Positions 28,745-37,937 of a DNA stretch of 64,000 bases are shown here, one piece after another. Under the pieces are notes generated by a model, which had not been told where the DNA came from, did no database searches, and saw only the letters and a list, made by a program, of their open reading frames with translations. Position 1 is the stretch's first letter. The number at the start of each line of letters is the position of its first letter. The DNA comes from Bog-473 sp963770645 (GTDB lineage: Bacteria > Actinomycetota > Acidimicrobiia > Acidimicrobiales > RAAP-2), in contig CAVYQL010000003.1 in the NCBI GenBank assembly GCA_963770645.1, positions 1,364,001 to 1,428,000 of the forward strand. The letters are read 5' to 3'. A program made the translations under genes and the position numbers.

Positions 28745-30166
28745 TCACGCCAGGTCGGTGTGCGGCGAGCCCGGCGCGACCAGCGGCCAGGGCATGACGC
28801 GCTCGGCGGCCAGGGCCAGGTCGAGCAGCAGGGGTTCGCGGTGATGGCCGGCCAGGACCTGGAGGCCGACCGGTAAGCCGTCGACGAGCCCGGCCGGGAT
28901 CGTGACTGCCGGGCTCCCGTTCAGATTCGACGGAGCGGTCAGCGCCGCGTTGTTCATGATGGCGCGGGCGAAGCCGATCTCGTGGATCAGGTCGCGGCCG
29001 GGCAACGTCGAGGGCGGTGGGCCCTCCGCCTGGAACGCCACGTCCGGCTGCGTCGAGCAGAGCACGAAGTCGGCATCGTCGAACAGGGTCGCCATGGCCT
29101 CGTTCAGCTGGCGACGGTAGTGCTCGATGGAGGCCGCACGCTCGAGGTCGTAGCGCTCGCGCGCACTCGTGAGTCCTGCCGCGATCTCGCTCGAGAGGCC
29201 GCCGAGACGGTCAGGGTACGCGTCGCCGAGGTCCGCGACCATGGGTGGCTGGTTCGCCATGGCCCAGGCGCCACGCAGTGGCGGCAGGGTGGGTGAGACG
29301 ACCACGAGTCGCAAGCCCGCCGCGCGAGCGAGACGCTCAGCCGCCTCGGCCACGACAGCGGCCACCTCGTCGCGCACCTCCGCGATCCCGAGGTCCACCA
29401 CGATCGCCGCCGACATGCCGGCCAGGTCGTACGTACCGAGGCCCGCCTCCCATCCCTCGACGCGGGGCAGGCTCAGCGGGTCCCGCGAGTCGAAGCCGTT
29501 GCAGGCGTCGAAGTAGCGCGCCGTGTCACGCACGGAGCGGGTGAGGCAGCCGAGCACGGTCGTCATCGGCTCGATGGTGCCGTCGGGCCCCTTGGGGATC
29601 CTGCCGTAGGTCGCCTTCAGCCCGAACAGCCCGCTGAAGCCCGCCGGGCCGCGGATCGACCCGCCACCGTCGCTCCCCGTGGCGATCGGCAACAAGCCGC
29701 CGGCGACGGCGGCCGCGGTGCCACCGGACGAACCGCCTGGGGTGCGCTCATGGTTCCAGGGGTTGCGCGTCGTCCCGTGGAGCTCCGTCGAGGTGCAGTT
29801 GATGCCCCCGAACTCGGGTGCGGTCGTCTGCGCGGCCAGGACGGCTCCGGCCTCCCGCAATCGGGTCACCGACGTGTCGTCGTGGCCGGCCACTCGGTTC
29901 TTGAAGATGACCGACGCCTGCGTATACGGCCACTCGTCAACCTTCTCGAGCTCCTTGACCCCGAAGGGCACGCCGCCGAAAGGCAGCGACACGTCGGCCC
30001 GACGCGCGGCCTCGCGGGCATGCTCGAAGTCCGTGTAGGAGAAAGCATTGAGCGGTGACGCCTCCATGGCCTCGATGCACTCGTGGAGCGCCTCGAGGGG
30101 GGACAGCTCCTTGGCCCGATAGGCGTCGACCAGGGTGCAGGCGTCGTTGAGCCATGGTGTGCTCAC
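28745..30166 (-). CDS. amidase (amidase-signature family)
   Basis: Hydrolyses an amide bond using a Ser-cisSer-Lys triad. All three residues can be placed: Lys in FGVKELEKVDEWPYTQ, cis-Ser and nucleophile Ser in TPGGSSGGTAAAVAGGLLPI followed by ATGSDGGGSIRGPAGFSG. The 473-residue length is normal. GTG 30166 (MSTPWLND) is preferred, and a GTG three bases upstream is equivalent. The long upstream open frame is antisense to the PLP-type gene. Convergent with the dioxygenase four bases away. Confidence 0.9.
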   Translation of the reverse strand: MSTPWLNDACTLVDAYRAKELSPLEALHECIEAMEASPLNAFSYTDFEHAREAARRADVSLPFGGVPFGVKELEKVDEWPYTQASVIFKNRVAGHDDTSVTRLREAGAVLAAQTTAPEFGGINCTSTELHGTTRNPWNHERTPGGSSGGTAAAVAGGLLPIATGSDGGGSIRGPAGFSGLFGLKATYGRIPKGPDGTIEPMTTVLGCLTRSVRDTARYFDACNGFDSRDPLSLPRVEGWEAGLGTYDLAGMSAAIVVDLGIAEVRDEVAAVVAEAAERLARAAGLRLVVVSPTLPPLRGAWAMANQPPMVADLGDAYPDRLGGLSSEIAAGLTSARERYDLERAASIEHYRRQLNEAMATLFDDADFVLCSTQPDVAFQAEGPPPSTLPGRDLIHEIGFARAIMNNAALTAPSNLNGSPAVTIPAGLVDGLPVGLQVLAGHHREPLLLDLALAAERVMPWPLVAPGSPHTDLA

Positions 30167-30223
30167 CACGCGGACAGTACCCGCGGACCGCCACGCGCGC
30201 CCCTCGCTCGCTAGCCTCGGGGA

Positions 30224-31216
30224 GTGGACACGATAGGGCTCACGACGCCGGCTCTCATCGTGGAAGCGGCCGCACTCGAGACGAATCTCGCGACCATGGC
30301 GGCGGCGCTCCCCGGCGACCGGCTGCGGCCTCACGTGAAGGCACACAAGTGCACGGCGCTTGCGGCACGCCAGGGTGCGCACGGGCACAGCGGATTCACC
30401 TGCGCGACGCTGCGAGAGATGGAGGGCATGGCCAGGGCCGGCCTCGGCGATGACCTGTTGCTGGCCAACGAGGTGGTCGACGCCAGTCGGTTGGGCGCGT
30501 TGACGCGCCACGGGGTGCGGGTGACCGCCGCCGTCGACTCCGAGGAGACCATTGCGGCCGCGGCGCGCGCGGGGGTCGCCGAGGTCCTCATCGACGTCAA
30601 CGTCGGGCTGCCCCGATGCGGGTGCAGCCCGGAGGAGGCGGGACGTCTGGCCGACCGGGCGCGGGCGGCCGGCCTGAGCGTGCGCGGCGTCATGGGCTAC
30701 GAGGGGCACATCGTCGGGCTCGAGGACCGAGCGACGAGGGTGGCCATGATCGAGGTGTCCATGACGCAGCTGGCCCGCGCCCACGAGGACGTCGGTGGCG
30801 ATGTGATGTCGGCTGGTGGCACGGGCACCTACGACCTCAATACGTGGGCGACCGAGATCCAAGCGGGGTCGTACGCGCTGATGGACACCGCATACGCGAA
30901 GTTGGGGCTCCCCTTCGAACACGCGCTCTCCGTCCTCGCCACGGTGATCTCGGTGTCGAAGGAGTGGACTGTCGCCGACTGCGGCCTCAAGGCGCTCGGC
31001 ATGGACCACGGCAACCCCTCGGTCGAGGGCGCCGAAGTGTGGTTCTGCTCGGACGAGCACCTGACCTTCGCGGCGGAGCGGCCGCTGCGGGTGGGTGACC
31101 GCATCCGCGTCCTGCCGGCCCACGTCGATCCGACCGTTGCGTACCACGAGCACCTCCACGTGGTCGACGGGGACGAGGTACTCGATCGCTGGGAGATCGA
31201 CCTGCGCGGGTGGTGA
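30224..31216 (+). CDS. alanine racemase-fold PLP enzyme (D-serine dehydratase / D-threonine aldolase-like)
   Basis: The 330-residue protein begins LTTPALIVEAAALETNLATM and has the PLP-lysine region LRPHVKAHKCTALAARQ, both typical of the DSD1/D-threonine aldolase family. Later blocks are MSAGGTGTYDL and the C-terminal metal-site region LPAHVDPTVAYHEHLHVVDG. Such enzymes act on D-amino acids or beta-hydroxy-D-amino acids. Start GTG 30224. Divergent from the amidase with 57 bases between, which hints at shared regulation, perhaps in handling D-amino-acid amides (inference). Confidence 0.85.
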   Translation: MDTIGLTTPALIVEAAALETNLATMAAALPGDRLRPHVKAHKCTALAARQGAHGHSGFTCATLREMEGMARAGLGDDLLLANEVVDASRLGALTRHGVRVTAAVDSEETIAAAARAGVAEVLIDVNVGLPRCGCSPEEAGRLADRARAAGLSVRGVMGYEGHIVGLEDRATRVAMIEVSMTQLARAHEDVGGDVMSAGGTGTYDLNTWATEIQAGSYALMDTAYAKLGLPFEHALSVLATVISVSKEWTVADCGLKALGMDHGNPSVEGAEVWFCSDEHLTFAAERPLRVGDRIRVLPAHVDPTVAYHEHLHVVDGDEVLDRWEIDLRGW

Positions 31217-31296
31217 GTGTGCCCGCGCACGGGCGCGTCGGGACCCGGGCGCTCTCACGCTCCGCCGATAGGCTTGGGCGGGACAAGGAGGTCGCA

Positions 31297-31941
31297 ATGG
31301 CAGACGCCACGTTCACGATCGGGTCACCCGCGACATGCAGCGACGGTCCCTGCGGGAAGGTGACCAAGGTCGTCGTGGACCCGGTCGCCCGCGCGCTCAC
31401 CCACCTCGTGGTCGAGCCCGAGCACCGGGCCGGCCTCGGCCGCCTTGTCCCGCTCGACCGGGTCGCCTCGAGTGACGACGGCGTCGAGCTCCGCTACACC
31501 CTCGACGAATTCGACGCGCTCCCGCACGCCGAGGAGAACGACTTCCTCCCCGGCGGCAGCGGCTACGCGGACTACGAGGCACACGAGGCGTACTACTGGC
31601 CCTACTTCGGGATCGAGGGCGGACCGGACCCCCTCGTCGCCAATGCCAGCGCCATCGTGACCCACGACACACTGCCGGCGGGCGAGGTGGGCGTGCGCCG
31701 GGGCGACCCCGTCCACGCCACCGACGGCGAGATCGGCAAGGTCGAGGGACTCGTCGTCGACACCGGCGCCGGGCACGTGACGCACGTCCTCCTCCAAGAG
31801 GGCCACCTGTGGGGCCGCAAGGACGTGGCCATCCCCGTCGGCAACGTCGCCCGAATGGATAAGGGTGGGATCTCGGTCTCGCTGAGCAAACACGACATCG
31901 GCGAGCTGCCCGAGGTTGACCTGTCCAAGCCGGGCGGCTGA
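31297..31941 (+). CDS. PRC-barrel domain protein (two copies)
   Basis: Two PRC-barrel-like halves are visible. The first is in residues 5-65 (ATCSDGPCGKVTKVVVDPVA). The second begins near residue 125 (GDPVHATDGEIGKVEGLVVD) and continues IPVGNVARMDKGGISVSLSK. PRC barrels occur in RimM and photosynthetic reaction centre H; stand-alone ones are of unknown role, often stress linked. ATG 31297 follows a strong AAGGAGG. The linker is acidic and aromatic (YEAHEAYYWPYFG). Confidence 0.8.
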   Translation: MADATFTIGSPATCSDGPCGKVTKVVVDPVARALTHLVVEPEHRAGLGRLVPLDRVASSDDGVELRYTLDEFDALPHAEENDFLPGGSGYADYEAHEAYYWPYFGIEGGPDPLVANASAIVTHDTLPAGEVGVRRGDPVHATDGEIGKVEGLVVDTGAGHVTHVLLQEGHLWGRKDVAIPVGNVARMDKGGISVSLSKHDIGELPEVDLSKPGG

Positions 31942-31967
31942 GGCGTCGGCCGACCCAGTCCGCCGGC

Positions 31968-33233
31968 TCAACTCGCGTCGGCTGACAGCGTGGACTCAGG
32001 CGCCTCGGGGAAGTCACGCATCGTGCGCATCGGTGACGCGAGCAGCCACGCTCCCGCGAGCACCTCGCCCACCACGCCGATCCACAACGTCGGGCGCAGG
32101 CCGACGATCGAACCGAGGACCCCGCCGAGGACGGCGCCGATCGGCAGCACACCCCACACCACGAACCGCATGGTCGCGTTCATCCGGCCCAAGAGACGAT
32201 CTGGGCAGAGGCGCTGGCGGAAGCTGACCTGATTCACGTTGTAGACCACCACGAAGAACGACACGATCAGAAAACCGATGCCGAAGAGAACGAGGCCCGC
32301 ACCGGGCGTGGTCAGCGGTATCAAGAGGCCTCCGACACTGCCGACGACGCCGATCAACGTGGCCCTCGCGCCGCCGACGCGGGCGGCAATGGGTCCGGCG
32401 GCCAGTGCGCCGAGGACGCCGCCCACGCCACCCAAGCTGAACAGGAGTCCGATCACACCAGGTGATGCGTGCACCTCGCGCACCAAGAAGACGATCTCGA
32501 CAGCGGCCGCGATGCCGCTGAAGAAATTCGAGGTCGCCGTGGTGGCCGCGATGGCCCGCAACAGCGTGTTGCCGAACACGAACCGAAGGCCCTCGGCCAT
32601 GTCGCGGACGAGGCGCGGGTGCCCGCCCTCGGGCACGACCGGCTTGGGCTCGGGCGCGCGCATAGCGCCCACCGCAGCGGCTGACACCAAAAAACTGGCG
32701 GAGTCGACCGCGACCGCGGCCGAGCCCCCGATCGCCTGGATGAGGCCACCGGCAACGCTCGGTCCGGCGATCGCGGCCACTTGAGCGCTCCCGGTGAGCT
32801 TGGCGTTCCCTTCGACGAGGTGCTCCCGGCCGACCAGTGCGGGGAGGTATGACTGGTAGGCGACGTCGAAGAAGACGGTCAGGATGCCACTGGCCAGCGC
32901 GACCACGAAGAGCTGCGCCAGCGTGAGCCCGCCCGCCGCATACGCGATCGGCACCGATCCGAGCGCCACCATCCGGCCGAGGTCGGCGCCGATCATGACC
33001 CGCCGGCGCCGGACGCGATCGATCCAGACACCAGCCGGCAGCCCCACGACCAAGAAGGCTGCCGTCGACGCCGCGGTCAACAGGCCCATCTCAAAGGTCG
33101 TCGCGTGCAGCGTCCGCACGGCAAGGAGTGGGATGGCGAGCAGGCTGACCTGCGAGCCCAGCTCGCTGACGGTCTCGCCTCCCCACAGCAGCCGGAAGTC
33201 GTGGTGCCGGAGCAACACCCCTCCTTTGGCCAT
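31968..33233 (-). CDS. MFS transporter (MFS_3/enterobactin-exporter type)
   Basis: A 421-residue major-facilitator protein with about 12 membrane segments. The opening HHDFRLLWGGETVSELGSQV and the loop GLPAGVWIDRVRRRRVMIGA are the pattern of MFS_3/EntS-like drug or siderophore exporters. No neighbouring gene suggests the substrate. Confidence 0.9.
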   Translation of the reverse strand: MAKGGVLLRHHDFRLLWGGETVSELGSQVSLLAIPLLAVRTLHATTFEMGLLTAASTAAFLVVGLPAGVWIDRVRRRRVMIGADLGRMVALGSVPIAYAAGGLTLAQLFVVALASGILTVFFDVAYQSYLPALVGREHLVEGNAKLTGSAQVAAIAGPSVAGGLIQAIGGSAAVAVDSASFLVSAAAVGAMRAPEPKPVVPEGGHPRLVRDMAEGLRFVFGNTLLRAIAATTATSNFFSGIAAAVEIVFLVREVHASPGVIGLLFSLGGVGGVLGALAAGPIAARVGGARATLIGVVGSVGGLLIPLTTPGAGLVLFGIGFLIVSFFVVVYNVNQVSFRQRLCPDRLLGRMNATMRFVVWGVLPIGAVLGGVLGSIVGLRPTLWIGVVGEVLAGAWLLASPMRTMRDFPEAPESTLSADAS

Positions 33234-33309
33234 CGGGCGGACCCTAACGCAGCACCGTCGTCACGCTGCGCTGCTTGGCTGCACCACTGATTGCGGATAG
33301 ACCTGAGCG

Positions 33310-34086
33310 GTGCGCGTCCGCACCGTGCTCGTCGCCGTGCCCGCCGCCGTCGCGCTGTGCGCGTGGTGCGGCTGGGTCAGTGGGTTCCATCGCACCTCGG
33401 ACGCGGCAGAGATCACCTGGGGGGTGTCACTGGCCGCCGTCGTGGTGGTGGACGCCGCGCTGTGGCGAGGGTCGCACGGCAAACGCTTGGGCTGGCGCGT
33501 GCCGCGCGCAAGGAATCCCTGGCCACGTGGCGGACACGGTGGGAGCCGGCTCGCACTGCAAGGAGTCGCACCCTGGCTGGTGCTGTTCCTTGTCGCACTC
33601 GCGTGGGACGTGCTCGGCATCGACACCGGTCCGCACCAGTACCACCTCACCATCAGTGCCCTGGCCCAGGCCTACCGGCCCTTGAACGCAGCGCTCCTCT
33701 TGGTCTGGATGCTGGTCGGGGTCGGCTACCAGGCGGCCCGGGTTCGCGCGCCCGCGCAGGTGCGACCAGCACCCCCCCAGCTCGCGCCTGAGGCGGAGCG
33801 GCACGACCCTCCGAGCGCGCAAGGCGTCCTCGCGATGTGCGTCCTCGGTCCGGGCACGCACTCGAGCCCGCCGGCGTTGCTCCTTCCCTCGAGTCCGCCG
33901 GTCGGCATTGCCTTCTGGATCGCCGTGCCTGTCGCCGCGATCGTGATCGACCTGGTCGCCCGGCGAACCAACGGCACGGTCGCGACGGCCGAGGAGTTCG
34001 TTCGATTCATCTCGACGTCGAAGGTTGCGCACGTGTTGCTCATCGCGGCATGGCTCTTCGCCGGTTACCACCTCTTCGCGCGCTAG
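33310..34086 (+). CDS. hypothetical membrane protein (C-terminus DUF6186-like)
   Basis: 258 residues from GTG 33310. N-terminal helices (VLVAVPAAVALCAWCGW, WGVSLAAVVVVDAAL), a central helix pair (VAPWLVLFLVALAWDVLG, LNAALLLVWMLVGVGYQ), a Pro-rich linker, then a C-terminal pair ending HVLLIAAWLFAGYHLFAR. That C-terminal pair, with FWIAVPVAAIVIDLVARRT before it, looks like the small DUF6186-type actinobacterial membrane proteins. The N-terminal half has a similar pattern, so the protein may be a duplicated unit. Function unknown. Confidence 0.6.
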   Translation: MRVRTVLVAVPAAVALCAWCGWVSGFHRTSDAAEITWGVSLAAVVVVDAALWRGSHGKRLGWRVPRARNPWPRGGHGGSRLALQGVAPWLVLFLVALAWDVLGIDTGPHQYHLTISALAQAYRPLNAALLLVWMLVGVGYQAARVRAPAQVRPAPPQLAPEAERHDPPSAQGVLAMCVLGPGTHSSPPALLLPSSPPVGIAFWIAVPVAAIVIDLVARRTNGTVATAEEFVRFISTSKVAHVLLIAAWLFAGYHLFAR

Positions 34087-34967
34087 AGCTCCGCCGGCAG
34101 GCTCGAACCCCGACTGGGCGTCCGCGGAACCGCGTTGGTTGACGTACGTTCGCCCCGATCAGCCTGCCGTCGCCTCCTGGTGGTCTGCTGCCAGGCGGTC
34201 CATCCTCGCCCGACGGTGTAGGCGAACGCGCTGGTGGCGCCGACGAAGAAGCCGATGGGAAGGTTCGTCAAGTAGGAAACGGCGATCGCCACCCATACGG
34301 TGACGAGCGCGAACACCACGGAGAGGATGATCGCGATCGGGGGACGGTTGGTGAAGGACCGGGCGGCGGCGGGTGGGCCGATGAGCAAGCTGAAGATGAG
34401 CAGGGAGCCCACGACGGGCACGGCCATTGTCGTGACCAGTGCGACCACGATCAGAAAGGCCAGATCCATCAGCCGGGGGTTGATGCCGCGGGCGGCGGCC
34501 ACGTCGGGAGTAACCGAGGAGAGCATCAGCGGCCGGTAGAGGACGACCACCGCCACGATGCACACCGCGGCGATCACCACGATCGGGCCCAGCTTGCTCG
34601 AGGAGACACCGAGGATCTCGCCGAAGAGCAAAGCGAAGATCTCAGGGGCGTACTCGCTCGTGCGCGACAAGAAGAGATCCCCAAGAGCCAGCATCAGCAC
34701 GATGGTGAGAGCGGTGGCGACGTCGCTGCGGGCCCGTCGACCCAGCCCGGCGATCATCCCGGCCCCGGCCAGCGAGAACACGCCAAGACCGACAATTGTG
34801 TTGGCACCAACCAGGAAAGCGCCCGCCGCTCCGGCGAAGGCCCCGTTGGGAAGGGAATGCGCGGCGAAGGCCGCCCCGCGTAGCACCGTGAAGAACCCAA
34901 CGACGCCTGCCACGATGGCAACGACAGTGGCCGCCTCCCACGCATTGATCATGAAGCTGGCGAACAT
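34083..34967 (-). CDS. metal ABC transporter permease (ZnuB/MntB type), second subunit
   Basis: An ABC-3 family permease of 294 residues with eight or so membrane helices. The family motif GAAFAAHSLPNGAFAGAAGA near residue 40 matches the conserved H-x8-G-x-A block, and VVGSLLIFSLLIGPPAAARS is the C-terminal block. It starts at ATG 34967, overlapping the stop of the first permease (ATGA). A basic Arg/Thr/Ser tail ends the protein. Two permease genes imply a heterodimer. Confidence 0.88.
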   Translation of the reverse strand: MFASFMINAWEAATVVAIVAGVVGFFTVLRGAAFAAHSLPNGAFAGAAGAFLVGANTIVGLGVFSLAGAGMIAGLGRRARSDVATALTIVLMLALGDLFLSRTSEYAPEIFALLFGEILGVSSSKLGPIVVIAAVCIVAVVVLYRPLMLSSVTPDVAAARGINPRLMDLAFLIVVALVTTMAVPVVGSLLIFSLLIGPPAAARSFTNRPPIAIILSVVFALVTVWVAIAVSYLTNLPIGFFVGATSAFAYTVGRGWTAWQQTTRRRRQADRGERTSTNAVPRTPSRGSSLPAEL

Positions 34968-35893
34968 CAGACCGTCCCGACGGGCCGGGCCGGCGTTCGC
35001 TGGCCGCTGGTCGTCGCCCCTCGCCGATCCCCGCGGACACGGGCGACAACTCCCGAGGCGAAATAGAAGGCGAAGATGACCACCACGATGCAAAAGCTGA
35101 CCGGCCAGCCGTTGCCGCCGGCCCAGACGGTGCTGTCGTACGCCATCAACGTCCCCACCCAACAGGCGCACACGCCGACCCCGATCGCGATCGCGATGGC
35201 AACCCCGATACGGTTCGCCACCCGCAGCGCGACGGCGGCCGGTCCGATCAACAGAGCCGTCGAAAGGATCGCCCCGATCGTGACCGCCGACATCGACACC
35301 GCCAAAGCCAGGGCCAACAGATAGCCCGCGCCGACCAAGCGAACCGGGACACGACGCGCCGCGGCGAGCTCGTCACTCACGGAGCTGAGCAGAAGAGGCC
35401 GGTACAGCACTGCGATCAAGGCAACCGAGGCGACTCCGAGGACAGCCATCACCATGGTGATGCCAGGCGGCAGCGTGAAGATTGACCCGAAGAGCACGTT
35501 CACGGTGGCCCCGGTGGTGCTCGAGGAGATGGTGCCTTCGTAGAGGAACAGGGCCGCCAAGCCCAACGAGGCACCCAGCACGATGCCGGTGGCGAGATCT
35601 CGGCCTCGGGGCTTGCGAACGCCGATGAGCTCCATGACCGCCGCGGCGACCACGTTGAAGGAAACGAACCCGTAGATCGTGGACGTCCCGACCAAGAACG
35701 CAGCGGAACCACCGGCCGTCCCGATGTCGGAGAATGCGTGCCCGGCGAACGATTGCCCACGGATGACCGTGAACACCCCGACGATTCCGGAGACGACCGC
35801 CGTGATCGCCCCCACGATGAGAGCCACGTGGACCGGGCCCGATGAGAAGAACCCGGGTTCGAACAGGGTCGACCAGGAGACTGCGACAAGCAT
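34967..35893 (-). CDS. metal ABC transporter permease (ZnuB/MntB type), first subunit
   Basis: 308 residues, ABC-3 family. The motif GQSFAGHAFSDIGTAGGSAA and the block VTIGAILSTALLIGPAAVAL place it with zinc/manganese importers. It overlaps the ATPase gene by ATGA at its start and the second permease at its end. The conserved His of GHAFSD is present, whereas the second subunit has AHSLPN at this place, so the two are not recent duplicates. Confidence 0.88.
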   Translation of the reverse strand: MLVAVSWSTLFEPGFFSSGPVHVALIVGAITAVVSGIVGVFTVIRGQSFAGHAFSDIGTAGGSAAFLVGTSTIYGFVSFNVVAAAVMELIGVRKPRGRDLATGIVLGASLGLAALFLYEGTISSSTTGATVNVLFGSIFTLPPGITMVMAVLGVASVALIAVLYRPLLLSSVSDELAAARRVPVRLVGAGYLLALALAVSMSAVTIGAILSTALLIGPAAVALRVANRIGVAIAIAIGVGVCACWVGTLMAYDSTVWAGGNGWPVSFCIVVVIFAFYFASGVVARVRGDRRGATTSGQRTPARPVGTV

Positions 35894-36774
35894 CAGGTCT
35901 CCCCTGGGAAATGGTCGGTGTCGCCAGGATGGTGGGCCTGATGCTCGGCGCCGGAGACGACAAGCACCCGTCCCTGGACGTGGATCACCTCGACGTGGTG
36001 CCCATAGAGCCGGCTGAGGGTGTCCGTTCGGACCACCTGGTCAGTCGTACCGGACGCAGCCCGGCCGTCGGCGAGGTAGACGACGCGGTCCATGACCGGC
36101 AGCAGCGGATTGATGTCGTGCGCGGACAGCAAGATCGCGATGTGTTGCTCGGCAGCGATCCCGGCCAGAAGGTCGACCACCTCGGCGGCGGAGCGGATGT
36201 CCAGGTTGGCAAGCGGCTCGTCGAGCAGCAACAACGTCGGGCGGGAAATGAGCGCCTGGGCGATCATGATCCGTTGCTGCTCTCCGCCCGACAGGTTCCC
36301 TATCCGCGCGTCCGCGAACCGGGTCGCTCCGACCGCGTCGAGCATCTCATCGACTGCGATGCGCCGCTTCGCTGACGGCCAGGAGATCCCGAAGCGGTGC
36401 CCGTCGAGTCCGAGCCCCACCAGGTCTCGGGCCCGCAGCGGCATGTCCGCCTCGAGGATGGTCTTTTGGGGAACGTAGCCAATCTGCGGGTTGTGCCGTG
36501 AACGGGTCCCGCCCGTCACGATGATACGGCCGTCGCTCGGGGCGATTAGGCCGAGGATCGCCCGCAACAACGTGGTCTTTCCCGCTCCGTTCGAGCCGAT
36601 CAGCCCACAGAACCCGCCGGCTTCCACCGAGAACGACACTCGGTCGAGCACACGCCGGCCTCCGAGCGACACGCTCAGATCCTCGACCCGCAACACGACA
36701 TCGGGCGCTTCGCCGGTGCCGTCTCCGACGCGCGGCTCTGCCGTGGCCGCCGTGGGGTCGTCCCGCACCGTCAC
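35893..36774 (-). CDS. metal ABC transporter ATP-binding protein (ZnuC type)
   Basis: The ATPase of the importer, 293 residues from GTG 36774, which overlaps the binding-protein stop as GTGA. Motifs: Walker A GLIGSNGAGKTTLLRAILGL, Q-loop GYVPQKTILEADMP, signature NLSGGEQQRIMIAQALISRP, Walker B LLLLDEPLANLDIRS and H-loop ILLSAHDINPLL. A C-terminal extension with several His (GHHVEVIHVQG, EHQAHHPGDTDH) could bind metal. Confidence 0.92.
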   Translation of the reverse strand: MTVRDDPTAATAEPRVGDGTGEAPDVVLRVEDLSVSLGGRRVLDRVSFSVEAGGFCGLIGSNGAGKTTLLRAILGLIAPSDGRIIVTGGTRSRHNPQIGYVPQKTILEADMPLRARDLVGLGLDGHRFGISWPSAKRRIAVDEMLDAVGATRFADARIGNLSGGEQQRIMIAQALISRPTLLLLDEPLANLDIRSAAEVVDLLAGIAAEQHIAILLSAHDINPLLPVMDRVVYLADGRAASGTTDQVVRTDTLSRLYGHHVEVIHVQGRVLVVSGAEHQAHHPGDTDHFPGET

Positions 36775-37715
36775 AGGTGTTGGGTGGAGACGCCGGTGGT
36801 GATCGCTTTCTTGATCGCGTTGAGCTCGGCCATCATCCACGACTGGTAGTTGTAGCCGGGTACGGGCATCGTTTCGTACACCCCAACCACCGGCACTCCG
36901 GCCCCCAGGGCGGTCTGGCGGATCGAATCCGTGAGCTGGTCAGTGACTTGCTGGTTATAGCAAAACACCTTCACCTGATGCTTCGTGAAGAAACCCTGCT
37001 CCAACGACACGTCCTGGGGCGTGGGGTCGGTGCCGTTCATGATGTCGGCCTGGAACTGCCATGGCGTCAGGTTCTTGATGCCCATGGCCGTCAGGAGGTA
37101 GTCGGCGACAGGCTCGGTCGTCGCTGCGGTCGTCCCTCCGTACTTGGCTTTGAATGCGGCGATCGCGCTGAACCACGGCTGAAGCGAAGCCACGAACTTG
37201 CGCTCGTTCGCACGGAACGTCGACGCGTGGGCGGGGTCTAGTGACGAGAGATCGGATGCGAGTGCGTTGGCGACCGCTGGCATCGTCTTCGGGTCGTACC
37301 AGAGGTGTGGGTTCACCGTGCTATCGGGCAGACCCAGCAACTGTTGCACGTTGATCACCTTGCGAGCCGAGTTCGGCGACGCCGAGGCAAGCGTGCCCAT
37401 GAACGTGTCGTAGCCGACCCCGTTCTCGATGAGCAGATTCGCGTTGGCGATCTTCTGGCCCACGCTCGGCGTGGCCTCATAGGTATGGGGATCGGTGTTC
37501 GGGTTCGAGTCCACCGAGTACACACTCACGTACGTTCCGCCGATCTGCGACGCGACGTTGCCGTACTCGTTCTCCCCTGCGACCACCGCCACGGTGCGTC
37601 CGCTGCTGGCCTCCGTGGACGCCGCGGCGGGCATCAGCGACGACGTGCCCACGACGCCGATCAGCACTGCCCCGAGCCCCGCCATTCCTACGCGCATCAT
37701 CGTCAGCCGCAACAT
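36771..37715 (-). CDS. metal ABC transporter substrate-binding protein (ZnuA/TroA type)
   Basis: The extracytoplasmic receptor of the importer, 314 residues with a signal peptide (MRVGMAGLGAVLIGVVGTSS, cleaved near AAAST). The cluster-A9 fold is shown by VVAGENEYGNVASQIGGTYV, the His ligand block NPNTDPHTYEATPS and the second His block STVNPHLWYDPKTMP. It lacks the His/Asp-rich loop typical of zinc receptors, so zinc is favoured mainly by the Zur-like neighbours; manganese is possible. ATG 37715 follows AGGAGAG. Confidence 0.88.
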   Translation of the reverse strand: MLRLTMMRVGMAGLGAVLIGVVGTSSLMPAAASTEASSGRTVAVVAGENEYGNVASQIGGTYVSVYSVDSNPNTDPHTYEATPSVGQKIANANLLIENGVGYDTFMGTLASASPNSARKVINVQQLLGLPDSTVNPHLWYDPKTMPAVANALASDLSSLDPAHASTFRANERKFVASLQPWFSAIAAFKAKYGGTTAATTEPVADYLLTAMGIKNLTPWQFQADIMNGTDPTPQDVSLEQGFFTKHQVKVFCYNQQVTDQLTDSIRQTALGAGVPVVGVYETMPVPGYNYQSWMMAELNAIKKAITTGVSTQHL

Positions 37716-37841
37716 CGTCCTCGGTCTCTCCTGGTCATCGTCGGCGGCGCCAACTTCGTTCCCGACCGACCCTTCGGGACCCTCGGGGCCAACCAGCTCC
37801 ACCGGATCTTGTCTGGATCGATTTCAGATAACCCTAGACTG

Positions 37842-37862
37842 TATTTGAAATGGTTGCAAATA
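37842..37862. promoter_or_regulatory. Zur/Fur-like box between the metal importer and its regulators
   Basis: Inverted repeat TATTTG-AAATGGTTG-CAAATA. Its core AAATGGTT resembles the AAATGATT core of actinobacterial Zur boxes as I recall them. It lies 127-147 bases upstream of the binding-protein gene and 76-96 upstream of the ArsR gene, so it could control both directions. Confidence 0.6.
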
Positions 37863-37937
37863 TGCCGACCAGCAGCCAGGATCGAGTCAACGCGTCTATG
37901 GCTTGCTGCTTATATAAGAAACTCCTAATGTAAGGGG

